From assembly GCF_049959315.1 (NCBI RefSeq), contig NZ_CP188201.1: a DNA stretch of 64,000 bases; one strand, written 5' to 3'. The stretch comes from Serratia proteamaculans_D. GTDB taxonomy: Bacteria; Pseudomonadota; Gammaproteobacteria; Enterobacterales; Enterobacteriaceae. Below, one piece after another: positions 21,146 to 28,170 of the stretch. A program made the translations under genes and the position numbers. Within the stretch, counting starts at the first letter, position 1, and each line of letters starts with the position of its first letter. The notes below the pieces were generated by a model. That model was given only the letters and a program-made list of their open reading frames with translations. It ran no database searches and was not told where the DNA came from.

Positions 21146-23287
21146 TTATTTATCGTTTTTCAACACCTTCACGGTGTAACGTCCATCCGCCTGGCGATAA
21201 GCGCCGTGGATATCAGTTTCGAAGCCTGGATAATGCGCGCCGATTTCGCACAGCATTTGCAGGAATTCCAGTACCGGACGGCTTTCCTCGGTGAGCATTT
21301 CACCCGGCATCACCAGCGGAACACCCGGAGGATATGGCAGGATCATGTTGGCATTCACTTTGCCCACCATGTCTTCCAAATAAACCTCTTCCACTTCACC
21401 GTGCAGTTCTTTCTGGAAGGCCTGGAACGGGTTCATGACCATCGCCGGCAGCACTTCAAAGGCGCGGTACATCAGGTCAGGCAGGTTATGATGTTTCACC
21501 AGGTTGTGGATATTCTGGGCCAGTTCCTGGATGCGCATGTTTTCATAAAACTCTGGTGCCTCTTTGTACAGCGAAGGCAGCATGTTTTTCACCCGCAGGT
21601 TCAGGTCGAACGAGCGTTTAAAGTCAGTCAGGCCGCGCAGCAGGCTGAGAGCTTTGGTTTTGTCGATGCCGATGCTGAACAGGAACAGCAGGTTATACGG
21701 GCCGGTTTTCTCAACAATGATGCCGTGCTCATCAAGATACTTGGCAACCAGGCTGGCCGGGATACCAAACGACTCCATTTCGCCGTCTTTGCTCATCCCC
21801 GGTGTCAACATGGTGACCTTGATCGGGTCAAGGTACATATGTTCGTTATCAATACCTTTGAAACCATGCCATGCACTGTCGGAACGCAGCGGCCAACACT
21901 CGGCTTCATCAATATGTTCCGGCTGCCAAACGTCAAAGAACCAACCTTCAGATTCGACATTCAGACGTTTGATTTCCTTACGGAACTTGATAGCTCGTTC
22001 AATTGAACCGTTAATCAGACGCTTACCGGCATTGCCTTTCATCATCGCCGCTGCGGTTTCGGTAGAGGCCACGATGCCGTAGTGCGGTGAAGTGGTGGTG
22101 TGCATCATGTAGGCTTCATTGAAGGTTTCTTCGTTGATGTCCCCTTTTACGTGGATCATCGAAGCCTGTGAGAACGCCGCCAGCAGTTTATGGGTGGATT
22201 GGGTTTCATAGATCACTTTCCCTTCCACGCGGCCGCCGCTCATGCCGCACTTGCCTTTGTAGATCGGGTGGAAATTGGTGTAAGGCACCCAGGCAGAGTC
22301 AAAGTGGATGGATTTCACATCCAGCGTGCTCTTGATGAAATCGGTGTTATACAACAGACCGTCATAGGTCGAGTTGGTGATCACCGCGTGTACCGGCCAG
22401 GTAGCGTTAGGAGTATCTTTCACGCGTTTGGCGATGTTGGCACGGGAAAATTCGCTCTGTGGAATACCACCGAGGATGCCGTAAGCGTTACGGGTCGGAC
22501 GGAAGTAGATCGGCGTAATGTCGCTCATCATCATCAGATGGGTCAGCGATTTGTGGCAGTTACGGTCAATCAGCACCGTGCTGCCGGCAGGCGCAGAGTA
22601 CATACCAACAATTTTGTTGGCGGTAGAAGTGCCGTTAGTCACCATATAGCTGCGTTCAGCGTTGAACACGCGGGCAATGTATTCTTCCGCTTCTTTGTGC
22701 GGGCCGGAGTGATCCAGCAGTGAACCCAGCTCAGAGACCGAAATTGACACGTCGGATTTCATCGCGTTCGGGCCAAAGAAATCGTAGAACAGGCTACCGA
22801 CCGGGCTTTTCTGGAAGGCGGTACCGCCCATGTGGCCAGGAGTACAGAAGGTGTATTTACCTTCACGTACATATTTGAACAGCGCTTTGGTCAGCGGTGG
22901 CAGGATGGTGTCCACGTACTCATCGGTGTTCTGTTTGATCTTGTCGGCTATATCGTTGGCCGCACCGAGCGCATATTCAAAGAAACGTACCTGCATACGC
23001 AGATCGTTAAGACTGACGTCCAGGGTTGAGTAGGTGTTGGCAAAGGCATACAGCGGCATGTACTCATTCAATTCGCTGATTTCCTGGCACAGCTCAAGGT
23101 TGTATTTATCCCAGTCAAAGATCACCCCGCACAGACGGGCATTATTCTCGATCAATTTGAGCAGGTCTTCGCGGTCGTTCGGGTAAACAATGCGGAAGTT
23201 CAGTTTTTCCAACGCGTTGTGCAGTTCGCGGATGGGCTCTTCTTTGAAGTAGACACCCATGTGGTTCATGATAGCAATAACGTTCAT
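21146..23287 (-). CDS. cadA: Inducible lysine decarboxylase
   Basis: PLP enzyme that turns lysine into cadaverine and CO2, consuming a cytoplasmic proton: the core of the lysine-dependent acid response. It has an N-terminal wing domain (about 1-130), a PLP fold-type I core with the lysine in STHKLLAAF near residue 367, and a C-terminal domain. 713 residues, nearly the same as E. coli CadA (715). The ATG used gives MNVIAIMNHMG; an ATG two codons earlier lies too close to GGAGAA. Known CadA forms decamers and is inhibited by ppGpp. It follows cadB after 91 bases containing an inverted repeat. Confidence 0.97.
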   Translation of the reverse strand: MNVIAIMNHMGVYFKEEPIRELHNALEKLNFRIVYPNDREDLLKLIENNARLCGVIFDWDKYNLELCQEISELNEYMPLYAFANTYSTLDVSLNDLRMQVRFFEYALGAANDIADKIKQNTDEYVDTILPPLTKALFKYVREGKYTFCTPGHMGGTAFQKSPVGSLFYDFFGPNAMKSDVSISVSELGSLLDHSGPHKEAEEYIARVFNAERSYMVTNGTSTANKIVGMYSAPAGSTVLIDRNCHKSLTHLMMMSDITPIYFRPTRNAYGILGGIPQSEFSRANIAKRVKDTPNATWPVHAVITNSTYDGLLYNTDFIKSTLDVKSIHFDSAWVPYTNFHPIYKGKCGMSGGRVEGKVIYETQSTHKLLAAFSQASMIHVKGDINEETFNEAYMMHTTTSPHYGIVASTETAAAMMKGNAGKRLINGSIERAIKFRKEIKRLNVESEGWFFDVWQPEHIDEAECWPLRSDSAWHGFKGIDNEHMYLDPIKVTMLTPGMSKDGEMESFGIPASLVAKYLDEHGIIVEKTGPYNLLFLFSIGIDKTKALSLLRGLTDFKRSFDLNLRVKNMLPSLYKEAPEFYENMRIQELAQNIHNLVKHHNLPDLMYRAFEVLPAMVMNPFQAFQKELHGEVEEVYLEDMVGKVNANMILPYPPGVPLVMPGEMLTEESRPVLEFLQMLCEIGAHYPGFETDIHGAYRQADGRYTVKVLKNDK

Positions 23288-23309
23288 AATCATTTCTCCA
23301 GGTAATGCG

Positions 23310-23352
23310 AGCCCCTTGCCATCACGGATGACAATTGTTGTTGCAAGGGGCT
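23310..23352 (-). repeat. Inverted repeat between cadB and cadA
   Basis: Ten-base perfect arms AGCCCCTTGC and GCAAGGGGCT are separated by 23 bases in the cadB-cadA gap. There is no T run, so this is more likely an mRNA-stabilising or processing structure than a terminator. Confidence 0.65.
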
Positions 23353-23378
23353 GAATTAAGAAGTGGGTCAGTACGTGC

Positions 23379-24728
23379 TTAGTGCGCTTTGGCCGTCGTG
23401 CTGTTGTCGATGGCTACAGCATTGGCTTTCGCTGTCTGACGGGTATTCATTTTGCGGGCGTAGAACATCAGGATGATCAGGCTGATGATGAAGGTGCCGG
23501 CCAGTTCGAACGATTCGGCGCCCATCAGTGCGATGAAGCAGAAGCCACAACCCAGAACCGAGGCAATCAGGCTCAACAGGTTACGGATATTGACGCCTTC
23601 AAAGCGGATCAGGTCTACGCAAGAGTAGAAGTAAGGCAACATGGTCAGCAGTACCGCAATACCGGTCAGCATCCCGAACAGGTCGGAAGCTTTACCACCA
23701 CCGGAGCTCATGGCGGTAATCAGCACCATCAGCGCGGTCATTTTGCAGCTGGCCAGCAGCAAGCCTTTTCTAGGAATGCCGTTCTTATCGAGTTCGCCGT
23801 ACACTTTCGGGAAGTTACCGTCGTTGGCGGCACGGACCCCAGCCTGGCCAACCAGCATCATCCACGAACCGAGTGAAGTCAGGCAGGCAAAGGCGGTGAA
23901 GGCAGAGACCAGAGGTGCAGCCCAGTTACCCATAATGGCGGAGGCGCTGACGGCAAACGGTGCACCGCTGGCAGCCATTTGGCTTGCCGGGAACATACCG
24001 CTCATCACCTGAGTGGCCGCAATGTAGATAATCCCGGCCAGCGCAGTACCCAGCATGGTTGCCAGCGGTACGGTGCGTTTCGGGTTTTTCACCATGCCGG
24101 TGCTCACGGCGGCAGACTCTACGCCGATGAACGCCCACAGGCACAGCAGAATACTTTTGATTACCGCATGGCTGTCGGTGGTACCGGAAGTGTTCCAGTT
24201 AGCGTGGTAGGTTGCAGCGTCGAACCAATGCCAGCCGGCAGTCGCGGTGACAATCACCGGGATCAGCACCAACACCAGGCCGAGGGTGGTCAAACGGCTG
24301 ACCCAGGTCCCGCCGAGCAGGTTAATAAAGGTGAACACCCACAAGATGGCGATACAGGCGATACCTGCCGGCACCGGATTGTTCAGCTCAGGGAAGAAGG
24401 TAGAGAGATAGGAAACTGCGGTAATGCCGATGGCCAAATTACCGATCCAGTTCGCATGGTAATAAAGCACGCCGGTCTGGAAACCAAACGCCGGGGAAAT
24501 TTCACCCGCGTAAGCAATAGGGCCACCCTGCTGAGGGTTTTTGGTGGCCAGACGTGCATAGACATAAGCCAGTGACATCGCGCCAATAATAGAGATTACC
24601 CATCCCCAGATTGCGATAGAACCGAGGCTTGCCAGGTTCGCGGGTAATAAGGCAATACCGCTCCCCATCATATTACCGGCAACCACACCGGTGCAGGCAA
24701 TAAGCCCTATTTTCTTGGATGAACCCAT
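23379..24728 (-). CDS. cadB: Lysine:cadaverine antiporter
   Basis: Inner-membrane APC-family exchanger that exports cadaverine and takes up lysine, completing the proton-consuming cycle with CadA. 449 residues with 12 predicted helices, compared with 444 in E. coli. The first helix region KKIGLIACTGVVAGNMMGSG, and stretches such as LATKNPQQGGPIAYAGEISP, are almost identical to the E. coli protein. First gene of the cadBA operon; its promoter should lie in the AT-rich 358 bases between it and cadC. Confidence 0.97.
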   Translation of the reverse strand: MGSSKKIGLIACTGVVAGNMMGSGIALLPANLASLGSIAIWGWVISIIGAMSLAYVYARLATKNPQQGGPIAYAGEISPAFGFQTGVLYYHANWIGNLAIGITAVSYLSTFFPELNNPVPAGIACIAILWVFTFINLLGGTWVSRLTTLGLVLVLIPVIVTATAGWHWFDAATYHANWNTSGTTDSHAVIKSILLCLWAFIGVESAAVSTGMVKNPKRTVPLATMLGTALAGIIYIAATQVMSGMFPASQMAASGAPFAVSASAIMGNWAAPLVSAFTAFACLTSLGSWMMLVGQAGVRAANDGNFPKVYGELDKNGIPRKGLLLASCKMTALMVLITAMSSGGGKASDLFGMLTGIAVLLTMLPYFYSCVDLIRFEGVNIRNLLSLIASVLGCGFCFIALMGAESFELAGTFIISLIILMFYARKMNTRQTAKANAVAIDNSTTAKAH

Positions 24729-25020
24729 GGTCAGTTTCTCCTGATTTTGATTTCTTATAAGTCTTGGCCGTTATGCAAATTTGCTAATGACCGGACTTGA
24801 TAGTCAGGATGCTAATGATTGGCGGGAATAAAGTCCTAAAGATAAAGTGATATTACGCTCATGATCATACAAATGATAAATTGAGGTTTTTCATTAACAC
24901 ATCAAGAGATAAATACGGGCTCAAGAAAATATAAACAACCAATAAAAACATTAAGATAGCCATGTTATTTTCACTAACAAATGAAAATAAAAGAGAGAAA
25001 TAAATCAACCAATGAGTTAA

Positions 25021-25043
25021 TGGGTTTTAACAAATAAAACCCA
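25021..25043. repeat. Perfect 9-bp inverted repeat upstream of the cadC terminator region
   Basis: Arms TGGGTTTTA and TAAAACCCA around loop ACAAA. It lies beyond the cadC hairpin in the direction of transcription and could be a second terminator or a protein-binding palindrome upstream of cadBA. Confidence 0.6.
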
Positions 25044-25050
25044 ATAAATA

Positions 25051-25082
25051 ACACCGCCGGTCAAAAAACTGACTCGGCGGCG
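25051..25082 (-). terminator. Probable cadC terminator
   Basis: On the minus strand GCCGCCGA-GTCA pairs with TGAC-CGGCGG across a T-rich loop, with one or two unpaired bases, starting a few bases after the cadC stop codon. The tail GTTATTTATT is only moderately T-rich, so termination may be partial. Confidence 0.5.
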
Positions 25083-25086
25083 TGGC

Positions 25087-26643
25087 TTAATTGGGTTGTT
25101 TATCCGGATTGTAGTTTTCGAGGTAGGGAACTACGGTATTTATTGAGGTATGGAAGACGGCATTGCGGATCCAGTGCAAGGTATTCTCGCCCGGACGCAG
25201 GTTAAATGCCGTGATATAGGAGTCTGCAGCCAGGCGATTGTAGCCCTGCATTTCATAAACCTTGCCGAGTAACACATAATTCATCCAGGACATCTGCAAC
25301 TCAATGCCTTTATTTATCGCCTGATAAGCCTCATCAGTTTTCCCCTCCCCCAACGCCCGTATCGTATGGATCTGCTGAATTATCGGGCTGTCTTTTAAAG
25401 CGGGCAGCGCATCCAGGCGAGCTATCTCGGTATCCAGTTGCGCCAACTGTCCGCTATCAAAAGGTTGATAAGAATTACGCAGTAAGTCTGCCAGCGCTTT
25501 TTCCGCCGCGACATAAATAAAGTCCGGTGTCGATTTTATCATTTCACCCAACATGCTACTGGCATGGGTCAACGAGTCGATATCCCCCTGGATCAATAAC
25601 TGATGCGCCTGGTAATACTGCTGCAGTTCCGGGCCTGAATTGGGCAAGAGTTTCATCAACCGCTGCTGCAAAGGGGCCGGCCACGGCTGATTGAGGGCCA
25701 CAGACAGACTGCTCAGGAAGTCCTCCTGAATTTTCAGTTGATTGTCTGTGGTTACGAAGTAGCGCTTATCCAACATGATCGAGCTGTCTGCATTGTCCAC
25801 CAGCCGTACCGACAGGAAACATTGCTGCGCGCGATAATGGCGCTGGTTGACGAACTCAATGGTCAGCGATTTACCCGAACTGCTTGGCCCGGTGTAGTTA
25901 TAGTTGGTCTGATCGTGTACCAGGAAAGTGGAATAGGTGTTTAGCGAGTCCGTAACGACTTCGCTCAGGCCAACGACATAGGAAAGTTGCGGCGTCCAGT
26001 TACTGCAGCTGTTGCCTCCCTGAATGCGGATATCAATGTCACGTGGGTTCATCAGCACCGGCATGGTGGATTCCGGTATGCGACGCGACAGAGTTGCAAT
26101 GGCAACGAACACCACGCAGGCGCTCAACGCCGCCAAGAACGCCAGCCAGACCCAAAACGGTGATTGACGATAAAAAGCCACCTTCGACTTTACCGGGGGT
26201 ATTTTTGCCTGACTGGGTTTTGGCGGCTCATAATCAGCGCCATCGTCTTCACTGCCATCTTCCGGTTCATGAGTGATAACCGCCACCCGCGGTGCCGTAG
26301 GCAGGCTTGTCTCTTCCCCTTCACACCACATCACTGGCGCAGCCAGCTTATAGCCGCGCTTGGGCACGGTAATAATGTATTCCGGGCTGTTGCTGTCACC
26401 GTCCTTCAGGTATTTGCGCAGTTCGGAAATACTCTGCGTCACCACATGATTGGTGACGATGTTGCGCTTCCAAACGTTATCGATCAGCTCATCGCGGCTC
26501 AGCACCACATCCGGGTGTCGGGCGAAATATTGCAGCATATCGATTAAGCGCGGTTCCAACGCCAACTGGCGCCCGTCACGGCTTATTTTGTTGTCTGCGG
26601 GAGTAACCAACCACTCACCAACGCGAAAAACGGGTTCTTGCAT
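25087..26643 (-). CDS. cadC: Membrane-bound pH and lysine-responsive activator of cadBA
   Basis: ToxR-like one-component regulator, 518 residues (E. coli 512). The OmpR/PhoB-type winged helix lies in residues 1-105 (VLSRDELIDNVWKR and VVTQSISELRKYL are the DNA-contact part, VPKRGYKL the wing). A poorly conserved linker leads to one transmembrane helix at about 162-184 (FWVWLAFLAALSACVVF). The periplasmic sensor follows, keeping the two cysteines (C213, C275) that form the redox/pH-sensing disulfide in E. coli, and the region binding cadaverine. It lies upstream of cadBA in the same direction, as in E. coli. Interaction with a lysine permease (LysP) is known for the family. Confidence 0.95.
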   Translation of the reverse strand: MQEPVFRVGEWLVTPADNKISRDGRQLALEPRLIDMLQYFARHPDVVLSRDELIDNVWKRNIVTNHVVTQSISELRKYLKDGDSNSPEYIITVPKRGYKLAAPVMWCEGEETSLPTAPRVAVITHEPEDGSEDDGADYEPPKPSQAKIPPVKSKVAFYRQSPFWVWLAFLAALSACVVFVAIATLSRRIPESTMPVLMNPRDIDIRIQGGNSCSNWTPQLSYVVGLSEVVTDSLNTYSTFLVHDQTNYNYTGPSSSGKSLTIEFVNQRHYRAQQCFLSVRLVDNADSSIMLDKRYFVTTDNQLKIQEDFLSSLSVALNQPWPAPLQQRLMKLLPNSGPELQQYYQAHQLLIQGDIDSLTHASSMLGEMIKSTPDFIYVAAEKALADLLRNSYQPFDSGQLAQLDTEIARLDALPALKDSPIIQQIHTIRALGEGKTDEAYQAINKGIELQMSWMNYVLLGKVYEMQGYNRLAADSYITAFNLRPGENTLHWIRNAVFHTSINTVVPYLENYNPDKQPN

Positions 26644-26731
26644 AGTGAAAATAACTCAAAAGGGGGTGCGGCAAGCGCGGGATAATACCATATGAGTGCC
26701 CGACCTGCGTCGATATGCCCCGATTAAGCAT

Positions 26732-27121
26732 TCATACCTCATATAATTCTAGAGGCAAGCCATCGGGATCGCTGAAAAAAGTGAAGCGTGACTGGGTATA
26801 AGGATCGATGCGTACCGGCTCGCAAACTACGCCAGCAGCCTGCAAATGCTCGATGGCCTGCTCAATGTCCTCGACGCTGAATGCCAAATGGCGCAGGCCA
26901 CAGGCTTCCGGACGACTGACACGAGCCGGGGGTGACGGGAAGGAAAACAGTTCGATGCTGTATTGGCCATTGAGTGCCAGATCGGCCTTCCAGGAGTCGC
27001 GTTCCTCGCGATAAAACTCGCCGACTAAGGTGAAACCCAGGATATCGCAATAAAAATGCTTACTGGCCGCATAGTCCGAACCAATGACGGCAATGTGGTG
27101 TATCTGACGGAGTGCCAACAT
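26732..27121 (-). CDS. gloA2: VOC-family glyoxalase-like protein
   Basis: Small metal-dependent protein of the glyoxalase/dioxygenase (VOC) fold, equivalent to E. coli YaeR. Two beta-alpha-beta units are visible: QIHHIAVIGSDYAASKHFYC then ELFSFP in the first, GLRHLAFSVEDIEQA then FFSDPDGLPLELYEV in the second, with candidate metal ligands H and E. 129 residues from the ATG used, equal to YaeR; an ATG four codons upstream lacks a ribosome site. The true substrate is unknown. In E. coli it sits between ldcC and tilS, whereas here the cad genes lie between it and tilS. Confidence 0.88.
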   Translation of the reverse strand: MLALRQIHHIAVIGSDYAASKHFYCDILGFTLVGEFYREERDSWKADLALNGQYSIELFSFPSPPARVSRPEACGLRHLAFSVEDIEQAIEHLQAAGVVCEPVRIDPYTQSRFTFFSDPDGLPLELYEV

Positions 27122-27183
27122 AGTGTGTCTCATTATCGGTGTGATGAGGCACGGTATCCGGCGGCAGTGGCGACGTCAACGAC

Positions 27184-27209
27184 AAAAAGCCCCGCATCTA
27201 AGACGGGGC
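27184..27209 (-). terminator. Terminator after the thioredoxin-like gene
   Basis: On the minus strand GGCCCCG pairs with CGGGGC across a short loop, followed by TTTTT. It lies about 35 bases beyond the stop codon of the thioredoxin-like gene and isolates it from gloA2. Confidence 0.75.
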
Positions 27210-27242
27210 CGTCATTCAGAAATCAGCAACGCAACAGGCAGA

Positions 27243-27476
27243 TCAGGCTTTAAGATCGGCCAGTGCAGCACCGTAGTTGATGTGCAGCACCTGCCCATCC
27301 ACCACCAGCGCCGGTACGCTCTGTACCCCGGCTTTTTCTGCTTCGGTGAGACGCGCCGGTTTTTCACCCAAATGCACCACATCCACCTGCACATCCTGGC
27401 TCAACAGGCCCAACAACTGCTGCTCTGCGCTGACGCAAACCGAACAACCGGCATGATAGAAAACGGCCTTGGTCAT
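27243..27476 (-). CDS. Thioredoxin/glutaredoxin-like small protein
   Basis: A 77-residue cytoplasmic protein with a compact thioredoxin fold: strand TKAVFYHAG, active site CSVC (C11, C14), the helix after it, and the cis-proline loop SVPALVVDG (P55). No signal peptide. The start is the ATG with AGGAG seven bases upstream; a longer in-frame reading has none. It is transcribed divergently from the MarR-type gene from an overlapping promoter with a palindrome just downstream. It may reduce or sense disulfides, or pass on a thiol, but no substrate can be named. No E. coli counterpart is recognised at this place. Confidence 0.8.
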   Translation of the reverse strand: MTKAVFYHAGCSVCVSAEQQLLGLLSQDVQVDVVHLGEKPARLTEAEKAGVQSVPALVVDGQVLHINYGAALADLKA

Positions 27477-27525
27477 GATAATTCTCCTTGGTTCTGACTG
27501 TGTGTGAAATGAATTCACTTATTTA

Positions 27526-27540
27526 GTTTCGATTCGAAAC
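27526..27540. promoter_or_regulatory. Palindrome 1, likely operator
   Basis: GTTTCGATTCGAAAC is a perfect palindrome around one central base. It covers the expected start-site region of the minus-strand promoter of the thioredoxin-like gene. A related, less perfect sequence lies in the divergent promoter, so both are good candidates for binding by the neighbouring MarR-type protein. Confidence 0.65.
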
Positions 27541-27547
27541 CAGGTGC

Positions 27548-27576
27548 ACAATAAATCCTCCATCACGACTTGTCAA
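27548..27576 (-). promoter_or_regulatory. Promoter of the thioredoxin-like gene
   Basis: On the minus strand a perfect -35 TTGACA (plus 27571-27576) and -10 TATTGT (plus 27548-27553) are 17 bases apart. The -35 overlaps that of the divergent promoter. Confidence 0.7.
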
Positions 27577-27598
27577 TATAGTTTTTAATCGATACTAT
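27570..27598 (+). promoter_or_regulatory. Promoter of the MarR-type gene with palindrome 2
   Basis: -35 TTGTCA (27570-27575) and -10 TACTAT (27593-27598) are 17 bases apart. An inverted repeat ATAGT...ACTAT (27578-27598) fills the spacer; read on the minus strand its core AGTATCGATTAAAAACT resembles palindrome 1 at about 13 of 17 positions. Repressor binding here would block the gene's own promoter. Confidence 0.65.
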
Positions 27599-27624
27599 TT
27601 TCCCACACTAACGAGGATCCCATC

Positions 27625-28170
27625 TTGAGACTGTTTGATTTACTGGAGCGGCTAAATAGCCTGCAACGCAGCTGGTTGCGCAGCCATGAAGAATTGGAGA
27701 GCCTGCCCCCGGTGCAATTGAGTGCGTTGTACTATCTGGCGCGCTGCAACCATTACTCCAACACACCGATGGCGGTGGCGGAATATCTTGGCCTGACCAA
27801 GGGTACGGTATCGCAATCGCTGAAAAAACTGGAAAGCAACGGGATGATCGCCCGCACAGCGGACGTGAAGGACCGCCGCAGCGTCAGGCTAAAGCTGACC
27901 GACAAATCACGCGTTTTGATGGATGCCCTGTTCCCACCGGCCTATTTACAGGATGCGCAGGATGCCATGCAGCAGGATGGCGGGCAGTTAGTGGAGCTGC
28001 TGACGCAGTTGTTACGCCAGTTGCAAAAGCAGGATGATAACGTGGCGTTATTCGGCGAATGCCATCGCTGCCGCTATCATCAACGGCAGGATGGCCAACC
28101 CTTTTGCGGCCTGACGCAGGAACCGCTGCCGGTAAGCAGCGTGAACCTGATTTGCCGGGAATTCGCTTAA
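27625..28170 (+). CDS. MarR-family regulator with a four-cysteine C-terminal tail
   Basis: DNA-binding regulator of 181 residues. The winged helix is clear: helix 1-2 around LSALYYLARC, recognition helix region MAVAEYLGLTKGTVSQSLKKLE (cut: MAVAEYLGL, TKGTVSQSLKKLE), and the wing VKDRRSVRLKLTDKS. Unusually, the tail carries C146, C149, C161 and C177 (C-x2-C-x11-C-x15-C), which could bind zinc or an iron-sulfur cluster. The start is TTG: no in-frame ATG occurs before about residue 49, GAGG lies nine bases upstream, and a promoter starts just before. It faces a CxxC thioredoxin-like gene across shared control DNA, and its stop codon overlaps that of ldcC. Target genes beyond its neighbour are unknown. 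Confidence 0.82.
   Translation: MRLFDLLERLNSLQRSWLRSHEELESLPPVQLSALYYLARCNHYSNTPMAVAEYLGLTKGTVSQSLKKLESNGMIARTADVKDRRSVRLKLTDKSRVLMDALFPPAYLQDAQDAMQQDGGQLVELLTQLLRQLQKQDDNVALFGECHRCRYHQRQDGQPFCGLTQEPLPVSSVNLICREFA

Larger units (their letters stand above)
24729..25086 (-). promoter_or_regulatory. cadBA control region
   Basis: A 358-base AT-rich stretch with no gene. It should hold the cadBA promoter, the CadC operators and H-NS-silenced sequence known from E. coli. A TAATAT hexamer on the minus strand (plus 24850-24855) is a possible -10 element but has no good -35, as expected for an activator-dependent promoter. The operators themselves could not be assigned. The part next to cadC holds two hairpins, listed separately. 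Confidence 0.55.

Noticed and set aside
21077..22006. Plus-strand frame of 309 codons opposite cadA
   Set aside because: cadA matches its family along its full length; the antisense frame has no family features.
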